DNA from: Streptomyces phaeolivaceus
Lineage (GTDB): Bacteria > Actinomycetota > Actinomycetes > Streptomycetales > Streptomycetaceae
Length of the DNA stretch: 64,000 nucleotides
Direction: 5' to 3'
Assembly (NCBI RefSeq): GCF_009184865.1
Contig: NZ_CP045096.1
Location: forward strand, 9,052,001-9,116,000
The stretch's first letter is position 1; every line of letters begins with the position of its first letter. The notes beneath the pieces are model-generated. The model saw nothing but the letters and a program-made list of their open reading frames with translations, was not told where the DNA came from and ran no database searches. The translations under genes were made by a program, and so were the position numbers. Shown here one piece after another: positions 44,612 through 52,494 of this stretch.

Positions 44612-44653
44612 GCCCGGGCCACCGCCATCTGCCCATGCGGTGGTGGCCCGGGC
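44612..44653 (+). terminator. Terminator of the S8 protease gene
   Basis: GCCCGGGCCACC begins 7 bp after the stop and pairs with GGTGGCCCGGGC, with a GC-rich imperfect top. Confidence 0.75.
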
Positions 44654-44785
44654 AGGACCTGATCCCGGTGGCCCACGTGACGGCGGGCCGACAGCCGTGT
44701 CTCCGGCCGGACTCGGGTGCGCCGCGACTCCGGGTCTCAACGGTCCGCGAGCCCGAGGCGCCGCTCGCGGGTCGAGGCAAGCCGA

Positions 44786-44813
44786 ACGGCCCGCCGGAAG
44801 TCCGGCGGGCCGT
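44786..44813 (-). terminator. Terminator of the truncated MFS gene
   Basis: ACGGCCCGCCGGA (44786-44798) and TCCGGCGGGCCGT (44801-44813) form a perfect 13-bp stem, 47 bp past the MFS stop at 44860. Confidence 0.7.
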
Positions 44814-44859
44814 AGTCGGAGCAGGGGATCCTCGTGAATCGGGCCGTGAGGCAGTGATG

Positions 44860-45252
44860 TCACATGTGGACCGCGGGAGCGGCCTCGGAGTCCTGCTGCG
44901 GTGCGCCGCGCCGGTAGAGGACCAGGCTGATGACCAGGCCGACGACGAAGAGGGCGGCGGACCACCAGTAGGCGGTGGCGTAGGCCTCGTCGAGGCCGGC
45001 CTGGACCTGGACGGCCGGGTCCCTGGGGTCCTTGCCGACGAGGTAGTCGGTGGCGGCGCCGGTGGCGAGGGTGTTGAGCAGGGCCGTACCGATCGAGCCG
45101 CCGACCTGCTGCATGGTGTTGACGGTGGCGGAGGCGACGCCGGCGTCTGCCGGTCACCGTCGGAGAAGCCCAGGTCCTGCTGGGCCGAGGGGAGTGCGAT
45201 GTTCACGATGGTGCCGTCCAGCACCACCATGAGCTGGGCCAGGCCGACGTCG
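44860..45252 (-). pseudogene. MFS drug-transporter gene with a large internal deletion
   Basis: The 5' scrap encodes VGLAQLMVVLDGTIVNIALPSAQQDLGFS, the first helix of a DHA2 (EmrB/QacA-like) exporter. At about 45136-45147 it joins, in a different frame, the last two helices (ASATVNTMQQVGGSIGTALLN, YWWSAALFVVGLVISLVLYRR). Roughly 350 middle codons are missing. It cannot make a transporter. Confidence 0.85.
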
Positions 45253-45403
45253 CCTGGTCGCCCAATCCTTGGCCGAGTCGCGAGCCGAGTCCGATGCTCG
45301 CCACCCGGTCCACTCATGGCCTCAGGTCAGCAGCATCCCCAGGGCTGTGCATGGTGAACCTCGCCTTGGCTGTCTGATGAGCGACCTGTGCTGGTCATCC
45401 CGC

Positions 45404-45690
45404 TCAGCTCAGCGTCAGGTGCACGAGATCGATCTCCTGGCCCCGGGCTCGTGCGAAGCACCGGCTGAGCCCGGTCACCATGAACCCGCATTTCTCCAGT
45501 ACACGGATGGATCCGGCATTGTCAGCAGCGGCGTCGGCGTGCAGCGGCCGAGTCCTCTCCAACTTGATCAGCTGAGCAAGTGCCTGGCTGGCAATCCCTT
45601 GCCCCCAGTGGGGTCGCCCGACGACATAGGTGACTTCACGCTCGGAGCGCGGGCCGAATATCGCGCCATGCCCCACGACCAGGCCGTTAG
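45404..45690 (-). pseudogene. GNAT acetyltransferase, 3' part (split by IS)
   Basis: About 95 codons: GLVVGHGAIFGPRSEREVTYVVGRPHWGQGIASQALAQLI (the acetyl-CoA-binding motif A, here GRPHWGQGIAS) and GSIRVLEKCGFMVTG. It joins in frame to the 5' part at 47078-47265 when the element and one CTAA copy are removed. Confidence 0.88.
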
Positions 45691-47077
45691 TACTGCAACC
45701 GCATCTGGCGTGACGGATGGTCGGCGGTCTCGTTGGTATGACTGTGTGCTGATGCGCTGACGGTTGAGCAGGTCGAGTCGTGGTCCGAGGGGGTGGCCGG
45801 GCTCCATGCCCGGTTCGCCCACCGTTTCGGCAGGTCGGAGCCCCGCGAGCGGGCGCTGGACTACCTGAACGGACTCGTCGCGCCGCTGGAGAAGAAGAAC
45901 GGGTGGACGCTGTCCGAGCAGGTCGGGCAGCTCCGCCCGGACGGCGTCCAGCGCCTGCTCAACCACTCCGACTGGGACGAGAACGCGGTCCGCGACGATG
46001 TGCGCGACTTCGTCGTGGAGACCATCGGAGCCAAGAACGCGGTCCTGATCTGCGACGACACCGGTTTCCTGAAGAAGGGCACCAAGTCCGCCGGAGTCCA
46101 GCGGCAGTACACAGGTACCGCCGGCCGCACGGAGAACTGCCAGATCGGGACCTTCCTGGCCTACGCCTCCGCCAGGGGGCGGGCATTGATCGACCGTGAG
46201 CTCTACATCCCCGTTTCCTGGACGGATGACCGTGAGCGCTGCCGCGCAGCCGGGATCGACGACGAGATCCCCTTCGCGACCAAGAATGAGCACTGCAAGT
46301 GGATGCTGCAACGTGCCGTCGACGCAGGCATCCCGTTCGCGTGGGTCACCGCTGACGAGGCATACGGGCAGGTCAAGCACCTGCGGGTATGGCTGGAGGA
46401 ACGCAGGATCGCGCACGTACTGGCCACCAAGGTCAACGACACCGTGACCACGGCGGACGGCGGCGACGCCAGGGTGGACCAGTTGGTCGCCGCCCTGCCC
46501 AGGCAAGCGTGGAAGCGGGTTTCCGGGGGCCAGGGCGCGCACGGCGAACGGATCTACGACTGGGCCCGCGTCGCCATCCGCCCGTACTGGGAGAACGGCT
46601 TCGGGCACTGGGTTCTGGCCCGCCGCAGCATCAGCGACCCCACCGAGATCGCCTACTACGTCTGCTACGGATCGGTGGCCTCCCGGCTGAAAGACCTGGT
46701 CAAGGTAGCCGCCGCGAGGTGGGCGGTGGAGGAGTGCTTCCAGACCGCCAAGGGCGAGTGCGGCCTGGACCACTACCAGGTGAGGCTCTACCGGGCCTGG
46801 TACCGCCACATCACCCTGGCCATGGCCGCCCTCGCCTACCTGACCGCCGTCCGCGCCGCAGAAGCCGCAAAAGGGGCGGAGCGGACGACGAGCAAGACCT
46901 CATACCCCTCAGCGTCCCGGAGATCCGCCGACTGATCGGCCACATCATCGTCACGCCCCGCCACCACAGCAACGACCATCATCTGCACTGGTCACGCTTC
47001 CGACGACGCAGCCAGGCCCGTGCCCGCCGCTCCCACTACAAACGCCGAGGCCACAACCCGCAGATGCGGTTGCAGTA
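45691..47077 (+). mobile_element. IS701-type insertion sequence, copy 2
   Basis: The 1387-bp element has 17-bp perfect inverted ends TACTGCAACCGCATCTG (45691-45707) and its complement (47061-47077). It is flanked by TTAG target duplications (45687-45690, 47078-47081). TTAG fits the YTAR target preference known for the IS701 family. It is inserted in a GNAT acetyltransferase gene, whose frame is restored by exact excision. Confidence 0.93.
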
Positions 47078-47081
47078 TTAG
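45793..47081 (+). CDS. IS701-family transposase, needs a -1 frameshift for full length
   Basis: The zero frame (GTG 45793, or further upstream to CTG 45742) runs to 46935. It has the acidic catalytic motifs AVLICDDTGFLKKG, WVTADEAYGQ and AVEECFQTAKGECGLDHYQVR. The conserved end (LSVPEIRRLIGHIIVTPRHH, HWSRFRRRSQARARRSHYKRR) lies in the -1 frame and stops at 47081, inside the target duplication. The switch is at GCA AAA GGG (46867-46875), an AAAAGGGG run like that of the element at 26146. The protein is about 35-40 percent alike to the first transposase. Confidence 0.85.
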
Positions 47082-47265
47082 CCAGGACAGTTCGCAAGAT
47101 CACTGCTGGATCGGACCGGACCTTCGCCCAGTGCTGGTCGAAGTGGCCCCGGTCGTAGTGATATTTCCTGGTCACAGCCGCCATCTGCTGCAGTTCCGGA
47201 TCGGTCAACTGCTCCCAGAAGACCAGCAGGTCGCTGTCCTGAAGTTCGCGCAGGTATATTTTCAT
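47078..47265 (-). pseudogene. GNAT acetyltransferase, 5' part (split by IS)
   Basis: ATG 47265 opens MKIYLRELQDSDLLVFWEQL, then TRKYHYDRGHFDQHWAKV and PAVILRTVLA, the N-terminal substrate half of a GNAT enzyme, and runs into the element at 47077. Continuation on the other side is VLA-N-GLVVGHG, which fits the family perfectly. The intact gene would have given about 155 residues. Confidence 0.88.
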
Positions 47266-47368
47266 GGGCTCGGTGTCAGCCTCCGCGAGATCGTTGTCGA
47301 AGTGATCGGCTCAGCCTAGGGCCAGCTCACACCTACGGAACAACCTTTATGGAGGCCAGCTGTGATCG

Positions 47369-48110
47369 TCAGTCAGCAGCCTGCTCGGCCCTGGCCTGGG
47401 TCTGAGCGAGGCGGTAGGAGTCCGTGCCGGTCTCGATGATGTTCCCGCCGAAGGTGAGACGGTCGACGATGGCCGCGCAGAGCCGGGGGTCGGTAACGTT
47501 CTTGTCCCCCCTCCGAACCTTCGTTGGAGGCGATGGCGACGCTGTTCTTTTCCACCCTTTCGGTTAGTACCTGGAACAGTAACTCTGCGCCGTGTTTGTC
47601 GAGTTCCATGTAGCCCAGCTCGTCGATCGCGAGGAGATCGGCGCGTCCGTAGCGGGCGGTCGTCTTGGTCAGCTGCTTCTCGTCGGCGGCCTTGACCAGC
47701 TCGTTGACCAGCTTGGTTGCCAGGACGTACTTCACCCGGTAGCCGACCGTAGCGGCTTCGGTGCCCAGCGCGATCAGCAGGTGGGATTTTCCTGTTCCGG
47801 AGTCTCCTATGAGGCAGAGCGGGAGTCCCTTTTTCACCAATTCGCAGGACGCGAGGGTGTGGATCACGGCCGGGTCGATGTTCAGGTCGGCGTCGAAATC
47901 GAATTGCCGCAGGGACTTTTCCCGGGGGAATGAGGCGGCCTTGATCCGGCGCTCGGAGCGTCGGCGGGCCCCGTCGTCGCACTCGGCCAGCAGCAGTTCC
48001 GCGAGGAACCCGCGGTAGGTCATCTGGCCTTTGGCCGCGTCGGTGGCGATGTCGGCGAACTGGCTCCGGATCGTGGGCAGTCGCAGGGCCCTGCAGGATG
48101 CTTCGATGGC
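47369..48110 (-). pseudogene. istB: IS21-type helper ATPase IstB, frameshifted
   Basis: AAIEASCRALRLPTIRSQF, KGQMTYRGFLAELLLAE, Walker A in LCLIGDSGTGKSHLLIALG and Walker B in LLAIDELGYMEL identify IstB, the AAA+ target-selection helper of IS21 transposition. After VAIASNE the frame breaks in a G-rich run. The true end (VTDPRLCAAIVDRLTFGGNI, IETGTDSYRLAQTQARAEQ) is in another frame and stops at 47369. The 5' end is joined to foreign DNA. Confidence 0.85.
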
Positions 48111-48655
48111 CGCGTGTCGGCGTACACCCGTATCTACTCGGGGCGGTACAGCCGAAGGTGCTCAGCCTCGTCAGCCGTGACGGGGATGCTCGGCGTAATC
48201 GGGAGGCGATGCGGGCGGTCCTGGAGGTACGCACAGTTGACGGTCTCGACCTCTGGCCTGTCGCTGAGGTCGAGCCGTTCAGCTTCCTGCCTCTCAGCGG
48301 GGAGCTGTCATCCGCTGAGGTGGGGACGGTGGTGATGCGCATCGCCGACCACAACAACGTCGACTCCGATGGCGAGCAGGCGCCACAGCCAGCCAACGCA
48401 CTCGGCTCTTTCTCGCACGGACTGCTCAGACTTGAGGACGATATCGTCGCTCCCGGCGGTCTGGGAGTCATCGATACCTCCACCAGCGTCACCTTCCTGC
48501 CCGGCTGCTGTGACGGGCTGGAGAGCCGGCGCGACTGGCATCGGTTCGTCGACGACGGCAATCTGCTCGGGTTCGGCCACGATCCCGTGTCACCCGTTGC
48601 GGAGCGCTTCGGAGACATCGTCAGGCACCGACTGGACATCCGAGCACGTGCCTGA
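48098..48655 (+). CDS. Uncharacterised protein lodged inside the broken IS21 element
   Basis: An open frame of 185 residues from ATG 48098; the first 25 or so overlap IstB DNA antisense and may not be original, so the natural start is uncertain. The body (DGLDLWPVAEVEPFSFLPLSG, VVMRIADHNNVDSDGEQ, FLPGCCDGLESRRDWHRFVDD, LLGFGHDPVSPVAERFGDIV) resembles a family of hypothetical actinomycete proteins with the PGCC...GHDPxPxAE signature. No signal peptide or membrane helix is seen. It sits between IstB and IstA remnants on the other strand. Confidence 0.55.
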   Translation: MLRWPRVGVHPYLLGAVQPKVLSLVSRDGDARRNREAMRAVLEVRTVDGLDLWPVAEVEPFSFLPLSGELSSAEVGTVVMRIADHNNVDSDGEQAPQPANALGSFSHGLLRLEDDIVAPGGLGVIDTSTSVTFLPGCCDGLESRRDWHRFVDDGNLLGFGHDPVSPVAERFGDIVRHRLDIRARA

Positions 48656-49487
48656 CTACCGCACTCCCGTCACAGCTGCTCTCGCCTGTGTTCTCGACCT
48701 GCCCGATCCGGCCGTGAGACCGGAGCCATAGGGCGATCGGCTCGGCTCTTCCAGCAGCCAAGGTGGGGCCGGGCAAAGCCATCGTGCGTGACGTAGTGAC
48801 CACGTTCGCCCGTACCTGCCCGGGTACTTCGATGTGCACGCCGACACGGAACGCGGTCCACCGTTCGGTCTCCACCCGGGCCCGGTCGAAGCCAAGCACC
48901 TGGGCGACAGCCGAGTTGAGGTTGTCGCAGCGGACCCTGCCGGTGGGCACACCTGCGAGCACGCTGAAAGCGTGGACGTGCCCTTCGAAAAAGGCCTCCT
49001 GGCCGCCGGAGGCGGAGACCCGGTGCACCGCCTTGCCGGAGTACGACAGGCGGAAGGAGAACAGGCTGCACTTGACCTGCTGGCCGGCCAGACGGATGGT
49101 CACGTCCCCGAAGCCGACCTCCGCTTCGGCGCCCGGACGGTGGGACTGCGGCACGAATGCCTTCGCGATGCCCCGGCCCGCAGCGATCCGGATCTCGTCA
49201 CGACGTTCCGCGACGTAGGCGCGGACGAGCCCGTATGCAAGGTCGACAGCGCCGTACTCGGCGACCAGCCGGTCGAAGACCCGCTTGGCCGTGTGCTGTT
49301 GCTTCCGCGGAGCGGTGGGGTCCGCCCGCAGCATCTGATCGACCAGCCCCTTGTAGGGGTCCAGGCGCGTCTTGCGCACCGTCCGGAAACCCACCCCGTA
49401 CTTGTGATGCAGAGCACGGTTCGACAGCCCGGCCCGAGAATCACGGCGGAGCGCCGCGTGCAGATCGACCTTGGACATCGGCGGCAT
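48621..49487 (-). pseudogene. istA: IS21-type transposase IstA, C-terminally truncated
   Basis: From ATG 49487: MSKVDLHAALRRDSRAGLSN and RALHHKYGVGFRTVRKTRL form the HTH. The catalytic core starts with EAEVGFGDVTIRLAGQQVKC, then FSVLAGVPTGRVRCDNLNSAV and ARVETERWTAFR. The match ends about residue 215; the remaining codons are unrelated DNA. The Glu of the DDE triad and the C-terminal domain are absent, so the element is dead. Confidence 0.82.
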
Positions 49488-49627
49488 ACACGCCCCCTCA
49501 TCACCTGGAGCACTTCGATGCTCCCACCGCAAGCACCCCGCTGGTGGTGAAACTCAGCGATACCGATCCCAGACGAGACCGGGTGCTGTCGCCGCTGACC
49601 GACAGGCGGTGCCACCACTCACCCGCA

Positions 49628-49783
49628 CAGCCAGTCGAGCGATGCGTGAACAAGTGGAAGCAGTTCCGAGCCGTGGCCAAGCGGTATGACAAGCGCGCCT
49701 ACATCTTCAACGGCACCCTCACCGTCACAGCGATCGTCATCCTGCTCCGCGACACCGTCCAAGAGCCATCAGAAACGGCCTAG
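49628..49783 (+). pseudogene. 3' relic of an IS5-type transposase and its element end
   Basis: QPVERCVNKWKQFRAVAKRYDKRAYIFNG and TLTVTAIVIL are the typical C-terminus of IS5-group transposases. Directly at the stop lies TACTGCAACGG (49784-49794), which looks like an insertion-sequence terminal repeat and is close to the IS701-type ends in this window. Everything upstream of about 49628 is lost or unrecognisable. Confidence 0.7.
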
Positions 49784-49865
49784 TACTGCAACGGTTCTTG
49801 TTCTGAGTGCTGGGCAGTTTTCAGGGGCTGTGTCCGCGTTGTTCGTAGTGGCTGGTGCGGGGACA

Positions 49866-50465
49866 TCACTGTGACGCCGCTCGCCCGGTACCCGTCGGTG
49901 ATCGGCTGGCTCCCATGGCCGGTCGGGTCGCGGTGATGCGGGAGATGGCTTCGAGGGTCAAGTCATACGGGTGCGGTTCGGTGGCCAGGGCGCGGTGGAG
50001 CGTCAAGCCCTCGATGAGAGCGTCGAGTTGGCGGGCTGTGTCCGGGTCGAAGTGCTTCTCAAGATGGACTCGGCTGCGGCGCATCCACTCGTGGGTGAGG
50101 TGCCGGTAGATCGGCTGGCGAGCGGCGAGTGTGTACAGCTCCTGGGTGAGAACGAGGTCGCGTCGGCTGCCTTCGGACAGCGCGTGCACGAGGTCCGCCA
50201 CGGCCACTCGGGCCTGGTCGCGGTCGGCCGCGGCGGCGAGGTGGGCGTCGAAGACCGCGACGATGTGATCGGCGAAGCGACTGAAGGCATCCTGGAGCAG
50301 CTGGTCGATACCACTGAAGTGGTAGGTCATCGATCCGAGGGGTACGCCGGCCCGTGCGGCGATCTTCCGGTGCGAGACCTGCGCGATGCCCTCTTCGGCG
50401 ATGAGGTCGAGCGTCGCGGCGATGATGCGTTCACGTCGCTTCGGGTCCGTGTGTCCGGTTGCCAT
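49866..50465 (-). CDS. TetR-family regulator
   Basis: A 199-residue protein from ATG 50465; no clear ribosome site, so it may be coupled to the acetyltransferase gene that ends 10 bp earlier. The HTH (about 8-55) reads RERIIAATLDLIAEEGIAQVSHRKIAARAGVPLGSMTYHFSG. The ligand domain has LYTLAARQPIYRHLTHEWMRR and ALIEGLTLHRAL. It is the third gene of a leftward unit with the MFS and acetyltransferase genes, each preceded by a GTACGAACGTAC palindrome, which is a strong candidate for its operator. Confidence 0.9.
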   Translation of the reverse strand: MATGHTDPKRRERIIAATLDLIAEEGIAQVSHRKIAARAGVPLGSMTYHFSGIDQLLQDAFSRFADHIVAVFDAHLAAAADRDQARVAVADLVHALSEGSRRDLVLTQELYTLAARQPIYRHLTHEWMRRSRVHLEKHFDPDTARQLDALIEGLTLHRALATEPHPYDLTLEAISRITATRPAMGASRSPTGTGRAASQ

Positions 50466-50475
50466 GGTGTCAGGA

Positions 50476-51057
50476 TCACAGGTTCCGGACGGGTCGCGCG
50501 GGGTTGCCCACGGCGACGACATCGGCCGGTACGTCCCGGGTGACGACGGCACCGGCGCCGATGACGGAGTTGTCTCCGATGGTCACGCCTGGCAGGACGA
50601 CGGCCCCGCCCCCCAGCCAGACGTTGTTGCCGATGGTGATCGGTTTGGCGGCTTCGAGTTTGTCGCGGCGAGGTTGCGGAGCCACGGGATGGGTGGGGGT
50701 GAGCAGTTGGACGCCGGGCCCGATCTGGCAGTCGTCGCCGATGGTGATCGCGGCGACGTCCAGCGCGGTCAGGTTGTAGTTGACGAAGGTGCGGGCACCG
50801 ATCGTGATGTTGCTGCCGTAGTCGACGAACAGCGGTGGCCGCACGTGGGTCCCGTCTCCCACGGAACCGAGGAGTTCGGAGAGGATGGCCTGGGCGGCAG
50901 CGGGGTCCTCGATGTAGGCAGCCTGGTAGCGGGCCGCCAGCATCCCGGCCCGCCGCAGCTTACGGGCGATCTCGGGGTCGTCGGCGATGTAGAGGTCGCC
51001 CGCCAACATGCGTTCCAGATTCGTGCGCGGGTCCAGCGCGAAGTATTCCTCCGACAT
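50476..51057 (-). CDS. Maltose/galactoside-type O-acetyltransferase (LbH hexapeptide)
   Basis: A 193-residue protein from ATG 51057. The N-terminal mac domain (YFALDPRTNLERMLAGDLYIADDPEIARKL) and a left-handed beta-helix of hexapeptide repeats (ITIGARTFVNYN, ITIGDDCQIGPGVQLLTPTHP with catalytic His, ITIGNNVWLGGGAVVLPGVTIGDNSVIGAGAVV, VVAVGNPARPVR) are plain. It acetylates a sugar hydroxyl with acetyl-CoA, in the Maa/LacA group. It lies between an MFS exporter and a TetR gene under a shared operator; the sugar is unknown. Confidence 0.93.
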   Translation of the reverse strand: MSEEYFALDPRTNLERMLAGDLYIADDPEIARKLRRAGMLAARYQAAYIEDPAAAQAILSELLGSVGDGTHVRPPLFVDYGSNITIGARTFVNYNLTALDVAAITIGDDCQIGPGVQLLTPTHPVAPQPRRDKLEAAKPITIGNNVWLGGGAVVLPGVTIGDNSVIGAGAVVTRDVPADVVAVGNPARPVRNL

Positions 51058-51076
51058 GTACGCAACATACAGCCCA

Positions 51077-51092
51077 AGCGTACGAACGTACA
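51077..51092 (-). promoter_or_regulatory. Operator copy 1 (GTACG-AA-CGTAC)
   Basis: AGCGTACGAACGTACA lies 20 bp before the acetyltransferase ATG. The same 16 bases occur at 52370-52385 before the MFS gene. The core is a palindrome with a 2-bp centre. Confidence 0.75.
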
Positions 51093-51141
51093 TCCCGGGC
51101 TGTCGCGGGCCCCGGCGAACGAGGTCGGCCGGCCTGGGGAC

Positions 51142-52350
51142 TCATGCGCGCCGGGTCTGCAGAACTCCCGCGAGCAGCATCACGAGCAGTCCCGCGAGCG
51201 GTATCACCAACAGCCCGGTCCGAAGGCCGGCCGCATCGGCGACGAGCCCGACGACCGGTGGGGAGAACAGGAAGCCCAGGCGCATGAGCCAGGAAATGAT
51301 CGTGAGCCCCGATCCCGGCTTGAGACCGGGGAGTTCGTCGGCTGCCTGAAGTGTGGCAGGCACCAGGGTCGCCACTCCGAATCCGGCCGCGGCGAAACCG
51401 AGGACCGTCCCGGGGACGGTAGGCACGGCGAGGGCCAGGCCCATGCCTGCCGCGGCGACGAAGCCGCCGACACGGGCCACGGAGCGCTGGCCGAACCGGT
51501 CGACGAGCCGGTCGCCGATGAGGCGGCCGACGAACTGAGCACCGACCAGGGCGATGTAGCCCCAGGCCGCCTGCGCCGCCGTCGTACGCAGGGAGTCGGC
51601 GAGATAGACGGCGGCCCAGGAACTGCCGGCCTCCTCGACGAGTGTGCCGGCCACGGCGATGAGGACGAGCGCGGCCAGCACGAGACGGGGGTGCGTGCCC
51701 GTCGCGGCTCGCCGTGTCCGCTGTGGTGGGCGGGCTTCGGCGTCAGGGTCCGCGGCCGGCTCGGTTTCGGGACCGGGCAGGCAGAACCGCAGGGCGACAC
51801 AGGCCACGGTTGCGCACAGCGTCGCCGAGATCAGCAGGTGCTGTCCCCGGGAGAGTCCGAGCGCGATCGCGCCGGCCCCCATGGATCCACCGACTACGGC
51901 TCCGATGGACCAGACGGCGTGGAAGGAGTTGATGATCGAGCGTCCGTAGCGGCGCTGTACACGCAGGCCTTGGGCGTTCTGCGCGACATCGGTGATCGCG
52001 TCCGTCGCTCCGGCCAGGAGCAACGCTCCCGCGAACACCATCACCGAGTCCGCCATGCCGGCGGCGAGTATTCCCATGCCCGTCAGCGTGGTACCGATGA
52101 CCGCCACTCGTGCCGAGCCCATCCTGCGGATGAGGATCGAGGCTGCCATCCCGGCCGCGATGGCGCCTGCCGGGAAGGCCACCACTGCCAGTCCGTAGGC
52201 CGCGTTGCCGATGCCGAGATCCTCCTTGATCTGCGGATACCTCGGCAGAAGATTGGCGAGCAGGGCCCCGTTGGTGAAGAACAGCACGGCAACGGCCACA
52301 CGGGCCTGCCGTGCGGCCTGGGCAGGTCCGCGCAGGGTGTCAACAGTCAT
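51142..52350 (-). CDS. MFS transporter (12-helix)
   Basis: A 402-residue membrane protein from ATG 52350. Its pattern (ARVAVAVLFFTNGALLANLLPRYPQIKEDLGIGNAAYGLAV, MAASILIRRMGSARVAVIGTTL, NAQGLRVQRRYGRSIINSFHAVWSIGAVVGG) matches the sugar-efflux/YbjJ-like MFS group of about 400 residues. The arginine-rich loop between halves (PDAEARPPQRTRRAATG) is normal. Operator copy 2 overlaps its promoter region. With the acetyltransferase it may export an acetylated sugar or foreign compound, but this is inference. Confidence 0.9.
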   Translation of the reverse strand: MTVDTLRGPAQAARQARVAVAVLFFTNGALLANLLPRYPQIKEDLGIGNAAYGLAVVAFPAGAIAAGMAASILIRRMGSARVAVIGTTLTGMGILAAGMADSVMVFAGALLLAGATDAITDVAQNAQGLRVQRRYGRSIINSFHAVWSIGAVVGGSMGAGAIALGLSRGQHLLISATLCATVACVALRFCLPGPETEPAADPDAEARPPQRTRRAATGTHPRLVLAALVLIAVAGTLVEEAGSSWAAVYLADSLRTTAAQAAWGYIALVGAQFVGRLIGDRLVDRFGQRSVARVGGFVAAAGMGLALAVPTVPGTVLGFAAAGFGVATLVPATLQAADELPGLKPGSGLTIISWLMRLGFLFSPPVVGLVADAAGLRTGLLVIPLAGLLVMLLAGVLQTRRA

Positions 52351-52366
52351 GCGGGGACCTTACAAG

Positions 52367-52392
52367 CAGAGCGTACGAACGTACACTCTGCC
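52367..52392 (-). promoter_or_regulatory. Operator copy 2, 26-bp palindrome
   Basis: GCAGAG and CTCTGC flank GTACGAACGTAC symmetrically, about 17 bp before the MFS start codon. The core 16 bases equal those at 51077-51092, so the same TetR protein should bind both. Confidence 0.78.
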
Positions 52393-52430
52393 TCTGTCCG
52401 GAGCCCGGGGGAGGAGGGGGAGTGCCCGGT

Positions 52431-52454
52431 GCCCTGCCGTTTCTTCGGCAGGGC
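52431..52454 (-). terminator. Terminator of the pqq operon
   Basis: GCCCTGCCG (52431-52439) pairs with CGGCAGGGC (52446-52454), 29 bp beyond the pqqE stop. Confidence 0.75.
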
Positions 52455-52466
52455 GTCGACGAGGTC

Positions 52467-52494
52467 GGCTACCGGCTGCCGGCTACCGGCTGCC
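52467..52494. repeat. 14-bp tandem repeat spanning the pqqE stop codon
   Basis: GGCTACCGGCTGCC occurs twice in a row (52467-52480, 52481-52494). The repeat contains the TAG stop; slippage here would only alter the last residues of PqqE. Confidence 0.8.

Noticed and set aside
41812..45157. Long leftward frames opposite the S8 protease (to 1027 codons)
   Set aside because: The plus strand has all three catalytic motifs and a signal peptide; the leftward frames show no family.
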